From Anaerolineaceae bacterium UBA6073 (GTDB lineage: Bacteria; Chloroflexota; Anaerolineae; Anaerolineales; Anaerolineaceae), in NCBI GenBank assembly GCA_002436085.1, contig DIXT01000012.1:113126-133386 (forward strand): a DNA stretch of 20,261 nucleotides. Direction: 5' to 3'. Within the stretch, counting starts at the first letter, position 1, and each line of letters opens with the position of its first letter. Below are positions 14,150 to 20,261 of the stretch, in pieces. A program made the position numbers and the translations under genes. The notes under the pieces were generated by a model. The model was not told where the DNA came from. It worked only from the letters and a program-made list of their open reading frames with translations, and made no database searches.

Positions 14150-14875
14150 ATGCGCACCCTGGTCATTTCCGACATTCACTCCAATGCTGATGCCTTAAAG
14201 GCTGTCATCGCCGACGCTGGCGCCTTTGACCGCGTTTGGTGCCTGGGGGATGTGGTCGGATATGGGCCAGACCCTAACGAGTGCATTCAAATCCTCAAAG
14301 ACCTGCCCGGTTTAGTCTGCATTCTCGGCAACCACGATGCGGCGGTGATGGGTTTTATCGACCTGGAGGCGTTCAATCATGAAGCCAGCGCGGCGGTCAG
14401 AATTCAGGAGCGCATCCTGACCCAGGAATCGCGCGCGTTTCTGGAGCTGCTGGAAGTAACGCGTGTGGAAGACGGCATCACCCTGGCTCACGGCAGCCCG
14501 CGCAACCCGATCTGGGAATACATCATGAACGCCAGAACTGCCAAAGAAAATTTCCAGGCGTTCGACACTCAGGTCTGCCTGATCGGGCATTCGCACATCC
14601 CGGTCATATTCGTGGATGGCAAGCTCAAGCATCCAGATATCCTGCTCCCCTCCTCTGGCGATATGTGGCGCTCCGAAAAACGCTTTTTGCTCAACCCCGG
14701 CTCCGTTGGGCAGCCGCGCGACCGCGACCCCAGGGCTGCGTATGTCATTTGGGACGACGAAGAAGAAATTTGGAGCTACCACCGCGCGGCGTATGACTTT
14801 AAACCCGTCCAGGAACGCATTTTACAGCTTGGAATTCCATCCAGGCATGCCTACCGCCTGGCGGAAGGCATATAG
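14150..14875 (+). CDS. Calcineurin-like metallophosphoesterase (YfcE/MJ0936-like group)
   Basis: A 241-residue cytoplasmic phosphoesterase. The di-metal motifs are complete: D8-x-H10 (SDIHSN), G33-D34-VVGYGPDP, G60-N61-H62-D63 and, toward the C-terminus, GHSHIP plus LLNPGSVGQPRD. This is the Metallophos_2 arrangement in which the final NPGSVG loop is typical. I chose ATG 14150 over the longer frame beginning at 14081 because the longer one overlaps DUF3048 coding sequence and the SDIHSN core should start within the first ten residues. There is no clear SD; coupling to the DUF3048 stop 4 nt upstream is likely. The substrate is unknown; YfcE-like members act on phosphodiesters in vitro. Confidence 0.93.
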   Translation: MRTLVISDIHSNADALKAVIADAGAFDRVWCLGDVVGYGPDPNECIQILKDLPGLVCILGNHDAAVMGFIDLEAFNHEASAAVRIQERILTQESRAFLELLEVTRVEDGITLAHGSPRNPIWEYIMNARTAKENFQAFDTQVCLIGHSHIPVIFVDGKLKHPDILLPSSGDMWRSEKRFLLNPGSVGQPRDRDPRAAYVIWDDEEEIWSYHRAAYDFKPVQERILQLGIPSRHAYRLAEGI

Positions 14876-14948
14876 GATTCCTCTCCGGAACATTTCCGTC
14901 CTTCCTGCGTCTTTAACGTAGAGTTTGAGAACCATAAGGAGATCAGAG

Positions 14949-15887
14949 ATGAAGAAGCGTTGGATTTTTCTCAGTATTTTATTAATTTTCGCCCTGAGCG
15001 CTTGCGCCAGCAGATCGGCTGAACAGGTGATGGAAGTTCCGGCCGAAGCGCCGGCCTATGAAGCCCCGGCTGAGCAAAGCAAGGATGCCTACAATGAATC
15101 CACGGGCGCGGCGGGGGTGATGTCCCCCGAGGAGACAACCGAACGCCTTGTGATTAAACAGGCCAGTATGCGCGTCTCGGTAGCGGACCCAAGCCAATCC
15201 ATGCGCTTAGTTATGAGCATGGCGGAGAGCATGGGCGGTTACGTGGTCAACTCCAACCAGTGGAACTCAGTGGACAGCAGCGGCAAGGCATACGCCCAAA
15301 CGTCTGTCACCATTAGGGTGCCCTCGGAGCGATTGGATGAAGCCATGCAGAAAATCCGTGAAATGGCTGCGGATGCTGAGAACGGCGTGCTTTCCGAAAA
15401 CGTCAATGGACAGGATGTCACCTCGGATTATGTGGACTCCCAGTCCCGGCTGCGCAACCTGGAAGCCGCTGAACAGCAGCTGGTTAAGCTGCTCGAAAGC
15501 GCGACAGACCTGCAGTACACGCTGGAGATTTTCCGCGAACTGACCAATATCCGCAGCGAAATTGAGGTATTGAAGGGTCACATCAAGTACCTGGAAGAGT
15601 CCGCAGCGCTTTCCTCTATTGCTGTGGAGTTTGTCGCCGAGGCCTCCCTGCAGCCCATCCAGATTGGCCCCTGGAAGCCCTCGGGCGAGGCAAAGAAAGC
15701 CGTGCAAGCGCTCATCCGCAGCGCGCAAAAGGTCGGGACCGGATTAATCTGGTTCACCATCACCTGGGTGCCGTTCCTTCTGCCCATTGGTTTGATTGTC
15801 TACCTGGTTGTCAGAGGGTCCAAAAAGCGTAAAGCGGCCCGCAAGGCGGCTGCGGTGGAGCAAATTCAGGCCGGGCCTAAAGAATAA
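14949..15887 (+). CDS. DUF4349-domain lipoprotein with C-terminal membrane anchor
   Basis: A 312-residue protein with a signal peptide and lipobox LSAC (Cys19), an acidic Ala/Pro/Glu-rich linker (about 25-60), and the DUF4349 domain (about 65-245): RLVIKQASMRVSV, ESMGGYVVNSNQW, SVTIRVPSERLDEAM, QDVTSDYVDSQSRLRNLEA, a long coiled-coil helix region and LSSIAVEF. A transmembrane helix (about 262-288) and a Lys/Arg-rich tail follow, so the protein has two membrane attachments with the tail in the cytoplasm. AAGGAG (14936-14941) is 7 nt before ATG 14949; the frame extends upstream, but that start has no RBS and would spoil the signal peptide. Function unknown. It is followed by a strong terminator. 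Confidence 0.93.
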   Translation: MKKRWIFLSILLIFALSACASRSAEQVMEVPAEAPAYEAPAEQSKDAYNESTGAAGVMSPEETTERLVIKQASMRVSVADPSQSMRLVMSMAESMGGYVVNSNQWNSVDSSGKAYAQTSVTIRVPSERLDEAMQKIREMAADAENGVLSENVNGQDVTSDYVDSQSRLRNLEAAEQQLVKLLESATDLQYTLEIFRELTNIRSEIEVLKGHIKYLEESAALSSIAVEFVAEASLQPIQIGPWKPSGEAKKAVQALIRSAQKVGTGLIWFTITWVPFLLPIGLIVYLVVRGSKKRKAARKAAAVEQIQAGPKE

Positions 15888-15914
15888 AGCTGCGCGCGAA
15901 AGAGCAAACAAGAG

Positions 15915-15943
15915 GCTGCCCGATTGCTCGGGCAGCTTTTTTT
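15915..15943 (+). terminator. Strong intrinsic terminator after the DUF4349 gene
   Basis: An 8-bp GC-rich stem, GCTGCCCG (15915-15922) with CGGGCAGC (15929-15936), loop ATTGCT, followed by seven T residues (15937-15943). It lies 28 nt after the stop and closes the plus-strand unit ahead of the convergent tsaC gene. Confidence 0.95.
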
Positions 15944-16162
15944 GTGTTTGGGGCTTGGTCTGGTGTTGTTGGATTAATTTGCGTCAGTTCAAGGATATTT
16001 GAGATACCAAGGGCTTTGAGACGCGATTTTGACGCTTGGAATTCGCGATTTTTCTGGTTTGAATGAAGGTGCGAAGGCTTGGAAGTTAAGTTGAGGTTGC
16101 GTTGATTGGTATCCACCTTACTGCCTGTAGTAAGAGGACAGCAAGCGCGGGTTTCGGGCGTT
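15944..16162. other. Convergent intergenic gap between DUF4349 gene and tsaC
   Basis: No gene is supported here. A 9-bp direct repeat CGCGATTTT occurs at 16022-16030 and 16044-16052. A perfect hairpin CTTACT-gcctgt-AGTAAG lies at 16117-16134, 28 nt beyond the tsaC stop, but no T-run follows it on either strand. It could be an mRNA 3'-end structure; it does not meet intrinsic-terminator criteria. Confidence 0.4.
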
Positions 16163-16786
16163 TTATTCAGCAGCCCAAAGCGTCAGGATGTCCTCAAATG
16201 CGATCGGACCCTCCCGGAGCAGCTTCGGCTCGGCGCCCATACAGTCGATGATCGTCGATGCCATTCCGCCGCGGAGTTTGCCGCCGTCCAGGATGAGGTC
16301 CACCCTTCCCTCCAGCTGCGCCCGCACCTCCCCGGCATCCTGGGGGTTTTCGCGCTCGGAAATATTGGCGCTGGTGACCGCCAACGGACCTGTCTTTTGC
16401 AGCAGTGCGCGTGCAAAGGGATGGTTGGGCATGCGCAGCGCCAGGCCTGGATAGGGGGTCAGCTCGGTTGGCAGGGCGGAGTTCTTGGGCAGGACCAGCG
16501 TGAGTGGACCCGGCCAGTACCTTTGGATCAGGCGCTCGGCCTGGGGTGGAAGCGCTGCGACGAGTTCCTGCAGCTGAGTGGTCTCGCCAATCAGGACTGG
16601 AATTGCCTTCAGGGTCGGGCGGTTTTTGGCGGCGTAGATTGCGTTTAGCGCGGCAGGATTAGTTGGGTCGCAGCTAAGGCCGTAGAGGGTGTCGGTTGGG
16701 AATACGACCATCCCGCCTCTGCGCAAGGTTTGCAGCGCCAGCTCCAAGGCTTGCGGGTCGTTGGTGGTGACTGTGCGTGTGAGCAT
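16163..16786 (-). CDS. tsaC: L-threonylcarbamoyladenylate synthase TsaC (YrdC/YwlC type)
   Basis: A 207-residue YrdC-domain protein without the Sua5 C-terminal extension. It makes threonylcarbamoyl-AMP from threonine, bicarbonate and ATP, the first step of t6A synthesis; TsaD at 5013-6047 uses the product. Signatures: RRGGMVVFPTDTLYGLSCD near residues 27-45, the KxRxxxxP-type KNRPTLKAIPVLI (about 55-67), LTLVLPK, and LAVTSANISERENP near the end. The last 25 residues (STIIDCMGAEPKLLREGPI) match the YrdC end motif. It begins 13 nt after the prmC stop, with only a weak A/G-rich SD, in the conserved order prfA-prmC-tsaC known from many Gram-positive-type genomes. Confidence 0.95.
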   Translation of the reverse strand: MLTRTVTTNDPQALELALQTLRRGGMVVFPTDTLYGLSCDPTNPAALNAIYAAKNRPTLKAIPVLIGETTQLQELVAALPPQAERLIQRYWPGPLTLVLPKNSALPTELTPYPGLALRMPNHPFARALLQKTGPLAVTSANISERENPQDAGEVRAQLEGRVDLILDGGKLRGGMASTIIDCMGAEPKLLREGPIAFEDILTLWAAE

Positions 16787-16799
16787 CGTCTTTTTACTG

Positions 16800-17657
16800 T
16801 TACGCTAATTGTACCTGCACCATACGGTCGCGGTTGTGCAGGTCCTGCAGCAGCTCGGTCCTGGCTTCCGGGAAGTTTTCGCGCGCAATGGTTAGCGTTT
16901 CAGGGCCGAGTCCGGCTTCCGTTTCTGCCAGCAGCAAGCCTGGCTTGAGGAGATGGCGCGGTGCCTGGCGGAAGAACGGGCGCAGCAGATGCAACCCGTC
17001 TGGCCCGCCGTCCAGCGCAGTTTCGGGCTCGTACGCGATGCTGTTCACCGTGCTAAGCTTACGCGTGGGGATATAGGGCAGGTTGGAGCAAATAAGGTCA
17101 AATCTTGGGAGGGTTTCCAGGATAAGGTCAGCCTGCAGGAAAGTGACGCGCTCGGATAATTTCAGTTCGCGGGCGTTTTTGCGGGCAATTTCCAGCGCGT
17201 CGGCGGATACATCGCTCGCAATCGCGCGCAAGTTCGGAACCTGGCTGGCAAGCGTCAGCGCGATACAGCCTGAGCCGGTGCCCACATCCAGTATGTGTGC
17301 CGGTCTGCCCAATTCGCGCAGCCACGTCAGGGCTACCTCCACTAAAAGTTCTGTTTCCGGTCTGGGAATCAACACCGCGGGTGATACTTTAAATACCAAC
17401 CCGAAAAACTCCTGCCTGCCCGTAAGGTAAGCGAGCGGCTCACCCAAGGCAAGGCGCTGTGCCAGCTGGCTGAGTTGGCTGTTTTGTTCAGGGCTGAGCC
17501 GCGCTTCCGGGTGCGCCAGTACCCAGGTTTTTGGGCATTGCAACACATGCGCCAGCAGCACGAGTACGCTCGCGCTGGCGTCGTCAAATTCGGGAGGGAG
17601 TTGTTGAAAAATCGCCTGCTGGAGTTCTGCCAGGCTCAAGTCAGTCGGAAGTCTCAT
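16800..17657 (-). CDS. prmC: Release factor glutamine methyltransferase PrmC
   Basis: A 285-residue SAM-dependent methyltransferase that N5-methylates the Gln of the GGQ motif in RF1 and RF2. An N-terminal helical domain (about 1-75) is followed by YLTGRQEFFG (77-86), PAVLIPRPETE (93-103), motif I LDVGTGSGCIALTLA (123-137), the catalytic N-x-P-Y loop as SNLPYIP (191-197) and PETALDGGPDGL (211-222). The loop has Leu where most PrmC proteins have Pro (NPPY), a tolerated-looking variant. I chose ATG 17657 because the longer frame (to 17699) lies inside prfA with no family-like residues. The start overlaps the prfA end by 17 nt. The substrate RF1 is encoded immediately upstream. Confidence 0.95.
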   Translation of the reverse strand: MRLPTDLSLAELQQAIFQQLPPEFDDASASVLVLLAHVLQCPKTWVLAHPEARLSPEQNSQLSQLAQRLALGEPLAYLTGRQEFFGLVFKVSPAVLIPRPETELLVEVALTWLRELGRPAHILDVGTGSGCIALTLASQVPNLRAIASDVSADALEIARKNARELKLSERVTFLQADLILETLPRFDLICSNLPYIPTRKLSTVNSIAYEPETALDGGPDGLHLLRPFFRQAPRHLLKPGLLLAETEAGLGPETLTIARENFPEARTELLQDLHNRDRMVQVQLA

Positions 17658-18723
17658 AGTTCGCCAGGCGGTCGGCTTCGTCGGCGACCTGCAGCTCATT
17701 AATGAAAGTGTCCAGTTCGGTACCAGCCATGACGCCCGCCAGATTATAGGAGGAGAGATTAATGCGGTGGTCGGTCACGCGGGATTGTGGGTAGTTGTAT
17801 GTGCGGATTTTTTCGCTGCGTTCTCCGCTGCCAATTTGGGAGCGGCGCGTGGCGTCCTGTTCGGACTGGCGTTTTTGTAGTTCAATTTCGTACAGACGGG
17901 CGCGCAGCACGCCCATCGCGCGCAGCCGGTTTTGCAGTTGGGAGCGCTCATCCTGACAGGCGACCACGATGCCGGTCGGCAGGTGCGTGATGCGCACAGC
18001 GGTCATGTTCTTTTGGACGTTCTGACCGCCAGCGCCAGCGGAGCGGTACACGTCCACCTGGATGTCTGATTCTGGGATATCAATCTCAACGTCTTCCACT
18101 TCCGCCAGCACGGCAACGGTAACCGTGGAGGTGTGGATGCGGCCCTGGGATTCTGTTTCGGGCACGCGCTGGACGCGGTGCACACCGGATTCAAACTTCA
18201 AGCGGGAATAAGCGCCCTTGCCTTTGACGGAGAAGGTGACTTCTTTGTAGCCGCCGATACCAATTTCATTCGCGGAAAGGATTTCGGTCTTATAGCGGTG
18301 CAGGTCGGCATAGCGCAAATACATGCGCAGCAGGTCCGAAGCAAACAGCGCGGCTTCGTCGCCGCCGGTGCCGGCCCGGATTTCGATGATGACGTTGCGG
18401 TTGTCGCGCGGGTCTTTGGGCACCAGCAAGGAGCGCAGTTCGGTTTGAAGATTATCGAGCTGCTCGCTGAGTTCCTGCAGTTCCATTTCAGCCATTTCAC
18501 GCATTTCCCCTTCAGCGCTGCTGAGCAGGGTTCTGGTTTCTTCCAACTGCGTTTGGGCAGCATTGTACTGGCGGGCGAGGTTTACAACAGGTTCCAGTTC
18601 GGCGCGCTCTTTTGAGAGCTCCGCGACGAGCTGGTAGTCGGTTCCGGCTTCGGCAAGTTTGTGTTCGAGCTCTTCAAAGTGCCAGAGAATATTTCTGAGT
18701 TTTACTTCCAACTGTGTTTCCAT
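17641..18723 (-). CDS. prfA: Peptide chain release factor 1
   Basis: A 360-residue RF1, which ends translation at UAG and UAA. The N-terminal coiled-coil domain (about 1-100) is followed by IRAGTGGDEAALFA (115-128), the codon-recognition tripeptide PET (188-190; PxT marks RF1, whereas RF2 has SPF), and G232-G233-Q234 of the peptidyl-tRNA hydrolysis loop in SAGAGGQNVQK. Gln234 is the PrmC target. ATG 18723 was chosen over the frame opening at 18768 because family RF1 proteins start at this helix and a promoter lies between. First gene of prfA-prmC-tsaC. An insertion sequence starts about 65 bp upstream of the start codon. Confidence 0.97.
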   Translation of the reverse strand: METQLEVKLRNILWHFEELEHKLAEAGTDYQLVAELSKERAELEPVVNLARQYNAAQTQLEETRTLLSSAEGEMREMAEMELQELSEQLDNLQTELRSLLVPKDPRDNRNVIIEIRAGTGGDEAALFASDLLRMYLRYADLHRYKTEILSANEIGIGGYKEVTFSVKGKGAYSRLKFESGVHRVQRVPETESQGRIHTSTVTVAVLAEVEDVEIDIPESDIQVDVYRSAGAGGQNVQKNMTAVRITHLPTGIVVACQDERSQLQNRLRAMGVLRARLYEIELQKRQSEQDATRRSQIGSGERSEKIRTYNYPQSRVTDHRINLSSYNLAGVMAGTELDTFINELQVADEADRLANYETSD

Positions 18724-18738
18724 GTTAATCGACGCAGG

Positions 18739-18747
18739 ATTATACCA
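18739..18747 (-). promoter_or_regulatory. Extended -10 promoter for prfA
   Basis: On the minus strand TGG-TATAAT (18747-18739) is a perfect extended -10, giving a predicted start near 18732 and a leader of about 9 nt. The -35 zone (around 18762-18767) is poor (TGTCTT), consistent with an extended -10 promoter. The insertion sequence begins outside it, so the core promoter is intact. Confidence 0.6.
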
Positions 18748-18789
18748 CCGGAGGCGGAGAAAAGACACGCGCCGCTTTGCCTCACAAAT

Positions 18790-18823
18790 AATCTAACTAT
18801 CAGAATAAACGTTGCCTCAAAAT
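18790..18823 (+). repeat. Left inverted repeat of the insertion sequence
   Basis: Starts AATCTAACTAT and ends CGTTGCCTCAAAAT; pairs with 20015-20048 at 28 of 34 positions by my count, with all mismatches in the central 9 bp. Such two-block ends often reflect a cleavage part and a transposase-binding part. Confidence 0.88.
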
Positions 18824-18834
18824 AGATCATACTA

Positions 18835-18857
18835 TTGCGGTATGAGGAGTATCGCAA
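18835..18857 (+). promoter_or_regulatory. Hairpin with SD-like loop in the transposase leader
   Basis: TTGCGGTA (18835-18842) pairs with TATCGCAA (18850-18857), eight pairs including one G-T, and the 7-nt loop TGAGGAG holds an SD-like GAGGAG. The transposase ATG is 17 nt after that GAGGAG, too far for normal use, and only a weak AAAGA lies closer. It may limit transposase translation. Confidence 0.5.
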
Positions 18858-18866
18858 AGAAAGACT

Positions 18867-20021
18867 ATGATGAGCAAAAAGAGTAAAGCAGAAGTTATTG
18901 CCGCAGTGCGGGAACGTTATTGGAAAGCCAGGAAAGCCCAAAAGAGCCGGATTTTAGATGAACTGATAGCAACAACAGGCTACAATCGCAAATATGCGAT
19001 TAACTTGCAGCGCCATGAGAAACGAGGGACGGGCCTCAAGAAACCAGGCAGGAAGAAAGTCTATCGTGGGGATGTCGTCAAGATTCTGGAACAAATCTGG
19101 GAATGGAGCGGTTATATTTGCTCCAAACGTTTGCAACCCTTTATGGGAGAGTTCATTGCGCATTTAGAAGCTTGTGGTGAGCTGGTGCTCAATGAGGAGC
19201 ATAAAGCTGCCTTATTGCACATGAGCGCTACAACCATGGATCGCTGCTTGAAAGAGTGTCGTTATCGCACTAAAAAACACGGGCTTTCCACCACCAAGCC
19301 AGGGAGCTTGCTCAAAAGCCAAATCCCCGTGCGCATCTTTACACCTTGGGATGAGGAACGCGTAGGCTTTATGGAGGTCGATTTGGTGGCGCACTGTGGG
19401 GAAACTACGGTTGGCACTTACCTTCACACCCTCAGTGCCACCGATCTTGCCACCGGCTGGACGGAGTGCATCGCCTTGCCTGCTAAAACTCAAGAGGAGA
19501 CGATAAAAGCGATTGATATGCTGCGAGCGCGTTTGCCCTTCCCTTTACTAGGTGTGGACAGTGACAATGGCACTGAATTTATCAACGGTTTGCTTTATCA
19601 CTACTGTCGCGATCATGAAATTACCCTTACGCGTTGCAGGCCTTATCACAAGAATGACCAAGCGCATATCGAACAAAAAAATTGGTCTGTGGTTCGCAAG
19701 GCTGTTGGCTATGACCGCTTTGAAAGCCCAGAGATGTTAGCGCTGCTCAGAGCGCTTTATGAGGATATGCACCTCTTTGTCAATTTCTTTCAGCCCGTGA
19801 TGAAGTTAGTTGGCAAGACGGTGGTAGATCACAAAACACATCGCATTCATGACCGTGCTAAAACCCCTTATCAAAGGGTGTTAGACTCTGAGCAAGTCGA
19901 TCCTGCCATCAAAGAGCAGCTGACGAGCATTTATAATTCTCTCAACCCGGCCGATCTGTGGAAATCGATTCAAGCAGCACGTGCCCGAATCTTAAAAATT
20001 GATCGGTTAGGTACATTTTGA
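18867..20021 (+). CDS. Transposase, rve/integrase-core DDE type
   Basis: A 384-residue transposase. The N-terminal third is a helix-turn-helix DNA-binding region (KAEVIAAVRERYWKARKAQK, then TGYNRKYAINLQ) with a basic linker KKPGRKK (58-64). The catalytic core has Asp172 (MEVDLVAH), Asp233 (DSDNGTEF) and Glu269 (AHIEQKN), a DD(35)E triad as in integrase-core transposases. The start is ATG 18867 or ATG 18870, which are adjacent; neither has a strong SD. The stop TGA overlaps the right inverted repeat. The frame is intact, so the element may be active. It resembles transposases labelled as unclassified or integrase-catalytic-domain IS; I do not assign a named IS. Confidence 0.9.
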   Translation: MMSKKSKAEVIAAVRERYWKARKAQKSRILDELIATTGYNRKYAINLQRHEKRGTGLKKPGRKKVYRGDVVKILEQIWEWSGYICSKRLQPFMGEFIAHLEACGELVLNEEHKAALLHMSATTMDRCLKECRYRTKKHGLSTTKPGSLLKSQIPVRIFTPWDEERVGFMEVDLVAHCGETTVGTYLHTLSATDLATGWTECIALPAKTQEETIKAIDMLRARLPFPLLGVDSDNGTEFINGLLYHYCRDHEITLTRCRPYHKNDQAHIEQKNWSVVRKAVGYDRFESPEMLALLRALYEDMHLFVNFFQPVMKLVGKTVVDHKTHRIHDRAKTPYQRVLDSEQVDPAIKEQLTSIYNSLNPADLWKSIQAARARILKIDRLGTF

Positions 20022-20048
20022 GGCAACGATGATCACTATAGTTAGATT
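20015..20048 (-). repeat. Right inverted repeat of the insertion sequence
   Basis: The reverse complement of this segment begins AATCTAACTAT and ends CGTTGCCTCAAAAT, mirroring 18790-18823. It contains the transposase stop codon (20019-20021). Confidence 0.88.
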
Positions 20049-20083
20049 TTATTTTGAAGCATAACGCGCGCGTTTGGGGACGC

Positions 20084-20261
20084 CAGGGCAATTGCATCTA
20101 AATAGCTGGCAAGGAACCTGCATATGGAGTGAGCAAGAGGTGCTCCATGACAGAAAGCAAGTTTTCAATCATCTTCAGTGACCTGACCGACCCGCGAGTG
20201 GACAGGACAAAGCGGCATAAGTTGCTGGATATCATTGGTCTGACCATCACGGCCGTGTTGT
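20084..20261 (+). mobile_element. Left part of an ISAs1-like insertion sequence (cut by window edge)
   Basis: The segment holds the start of an ISAs1-type transposase. CAGGGCAATTGCATCTAA from 20084 looks like a terminal inverted repeat of this IS family, but the right end is outside the window and the match is from memory of the general pattern. Only about 35 bp separate it from the preceding insertion sequence. Confidence 0.55.
20147..20261 (+). CDS. ISAs1-family transposase, N-terminal fragment at window edge
   Basis: The first 38 residues are visible, beginning MTESKFSIIFSDLTDPR and continuing VDRTKRHKLLDIIGLTITAVL, open to the window end. The FxDLxDPRxxRxxxHxLxDIxxLxxxAV pattern is the DDE_Tnp_1-associated N-terminal region typical of ISAs1 transposases. 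The catalytic residues lie beyond the window, so intactness cannot be judged. A short AAGAGG (20135-20140) lies 6 nt before the ATG and supports the start. Confidence 0.82.
   Translation, partial: MTESKFSIIFSDLTDPRVDRTKRHKLLDIIGLTITAVL

Larger units (their letters stand above)
18790..20048 (+). mobile_element. Complete insertion sequence with rve-type transposase
   Basis: About 1259 bp bounded by 34-bp inverted repeats (18790-18823 and 20015-20048). The repeats match over 11 outer bases (AATCTAACTAT) and 14 inner bases (CGTTGCCTCAAAAT), with a poorly conserved 9-bp middle. Outer similarity with one gap may extend each end by about 11 bp (GCYTCA...), so exact termini are uncertain. No clear target-site duplication is seen. 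One transposase gene fills it and its stop lies inside the right repeat. IS family not assigned. Confidence 0.88.

Overview
The window looks like chromosome of a moderately GC-rich bacterium, most plausibly a Chloroflexota member of the Anaerolineae. The signs are secreted lipoproteins with Thr/Pro-rich linkers behind the lipobox, the DUF3048 and DUF4349 lipoproteins, a SAM-I riboswitch in front of a full-length cobalamin-dependent metH, and the prfA-prmC-tsaC cluster. The taxonomic call is inference from gene content and was not tested by any search.

Layout, left to right. (1) 247-1773 (-) is a secreted M1-like zinc peptidase lipoprotein. (2) About 1800-4200 (+) is a visibly AT-rich island. 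It holds tcmP (three-Cys-motif partner), a DUF5131/phage Gp37-Gp68 gene with a C-x6-C-x2-C motif, and a 42-residue small ORF with a strong ribosome binding site. It sits between GC-rich housekeeping genes and looks acquired. It is the best candidate for an undescribed system. (3) 4223-4925 (-) holds an OsmC-family thiol peroxidase-like gene and a small zinc-ribbon protein, with an 18-bp palindrome between them. (4) 5013-9068 (-) is a tight four-gene run: small membrane protein, selA, M24 peptidase, tsaD, with gaps of 1-3 nt. (5) 9127-12850 (+) is a promoter, SAM-I riboswitch, terminator and metH, divergent from the selA run. (6) 12955-15887 (+) holds a DUF3048 lipoprotein, a metallophosphoesterase and a DUF4349 lipoprotein, closed by a strong intrinsic terminator. 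(7) 16163-18723 (-) is prfA-prmC-tsaC. (8) 18790-20048 is a complete rve/DDE-type insertion sequence with 34-bp imperfect inverted repeats, lying just upstream of prfA. About 35 bp beyond it begins an ISAs1-like transposase cut by the window edge.

Functional links: RF1 (prfA) is the substrate of PrmC, and the two genes overlap. TsaC and TsaD, about 10 kb apart, are two essential steps of tRNA t6A synthesis. MetH is controlled by its product's derivative, S-adenosylmethionine, through the riboswitch. SelA implies selenocysteine use, but no selB, selC, selD or recognisable selenoprotein is in the window. No tRNA, rRNA or CRISPR array was seen.
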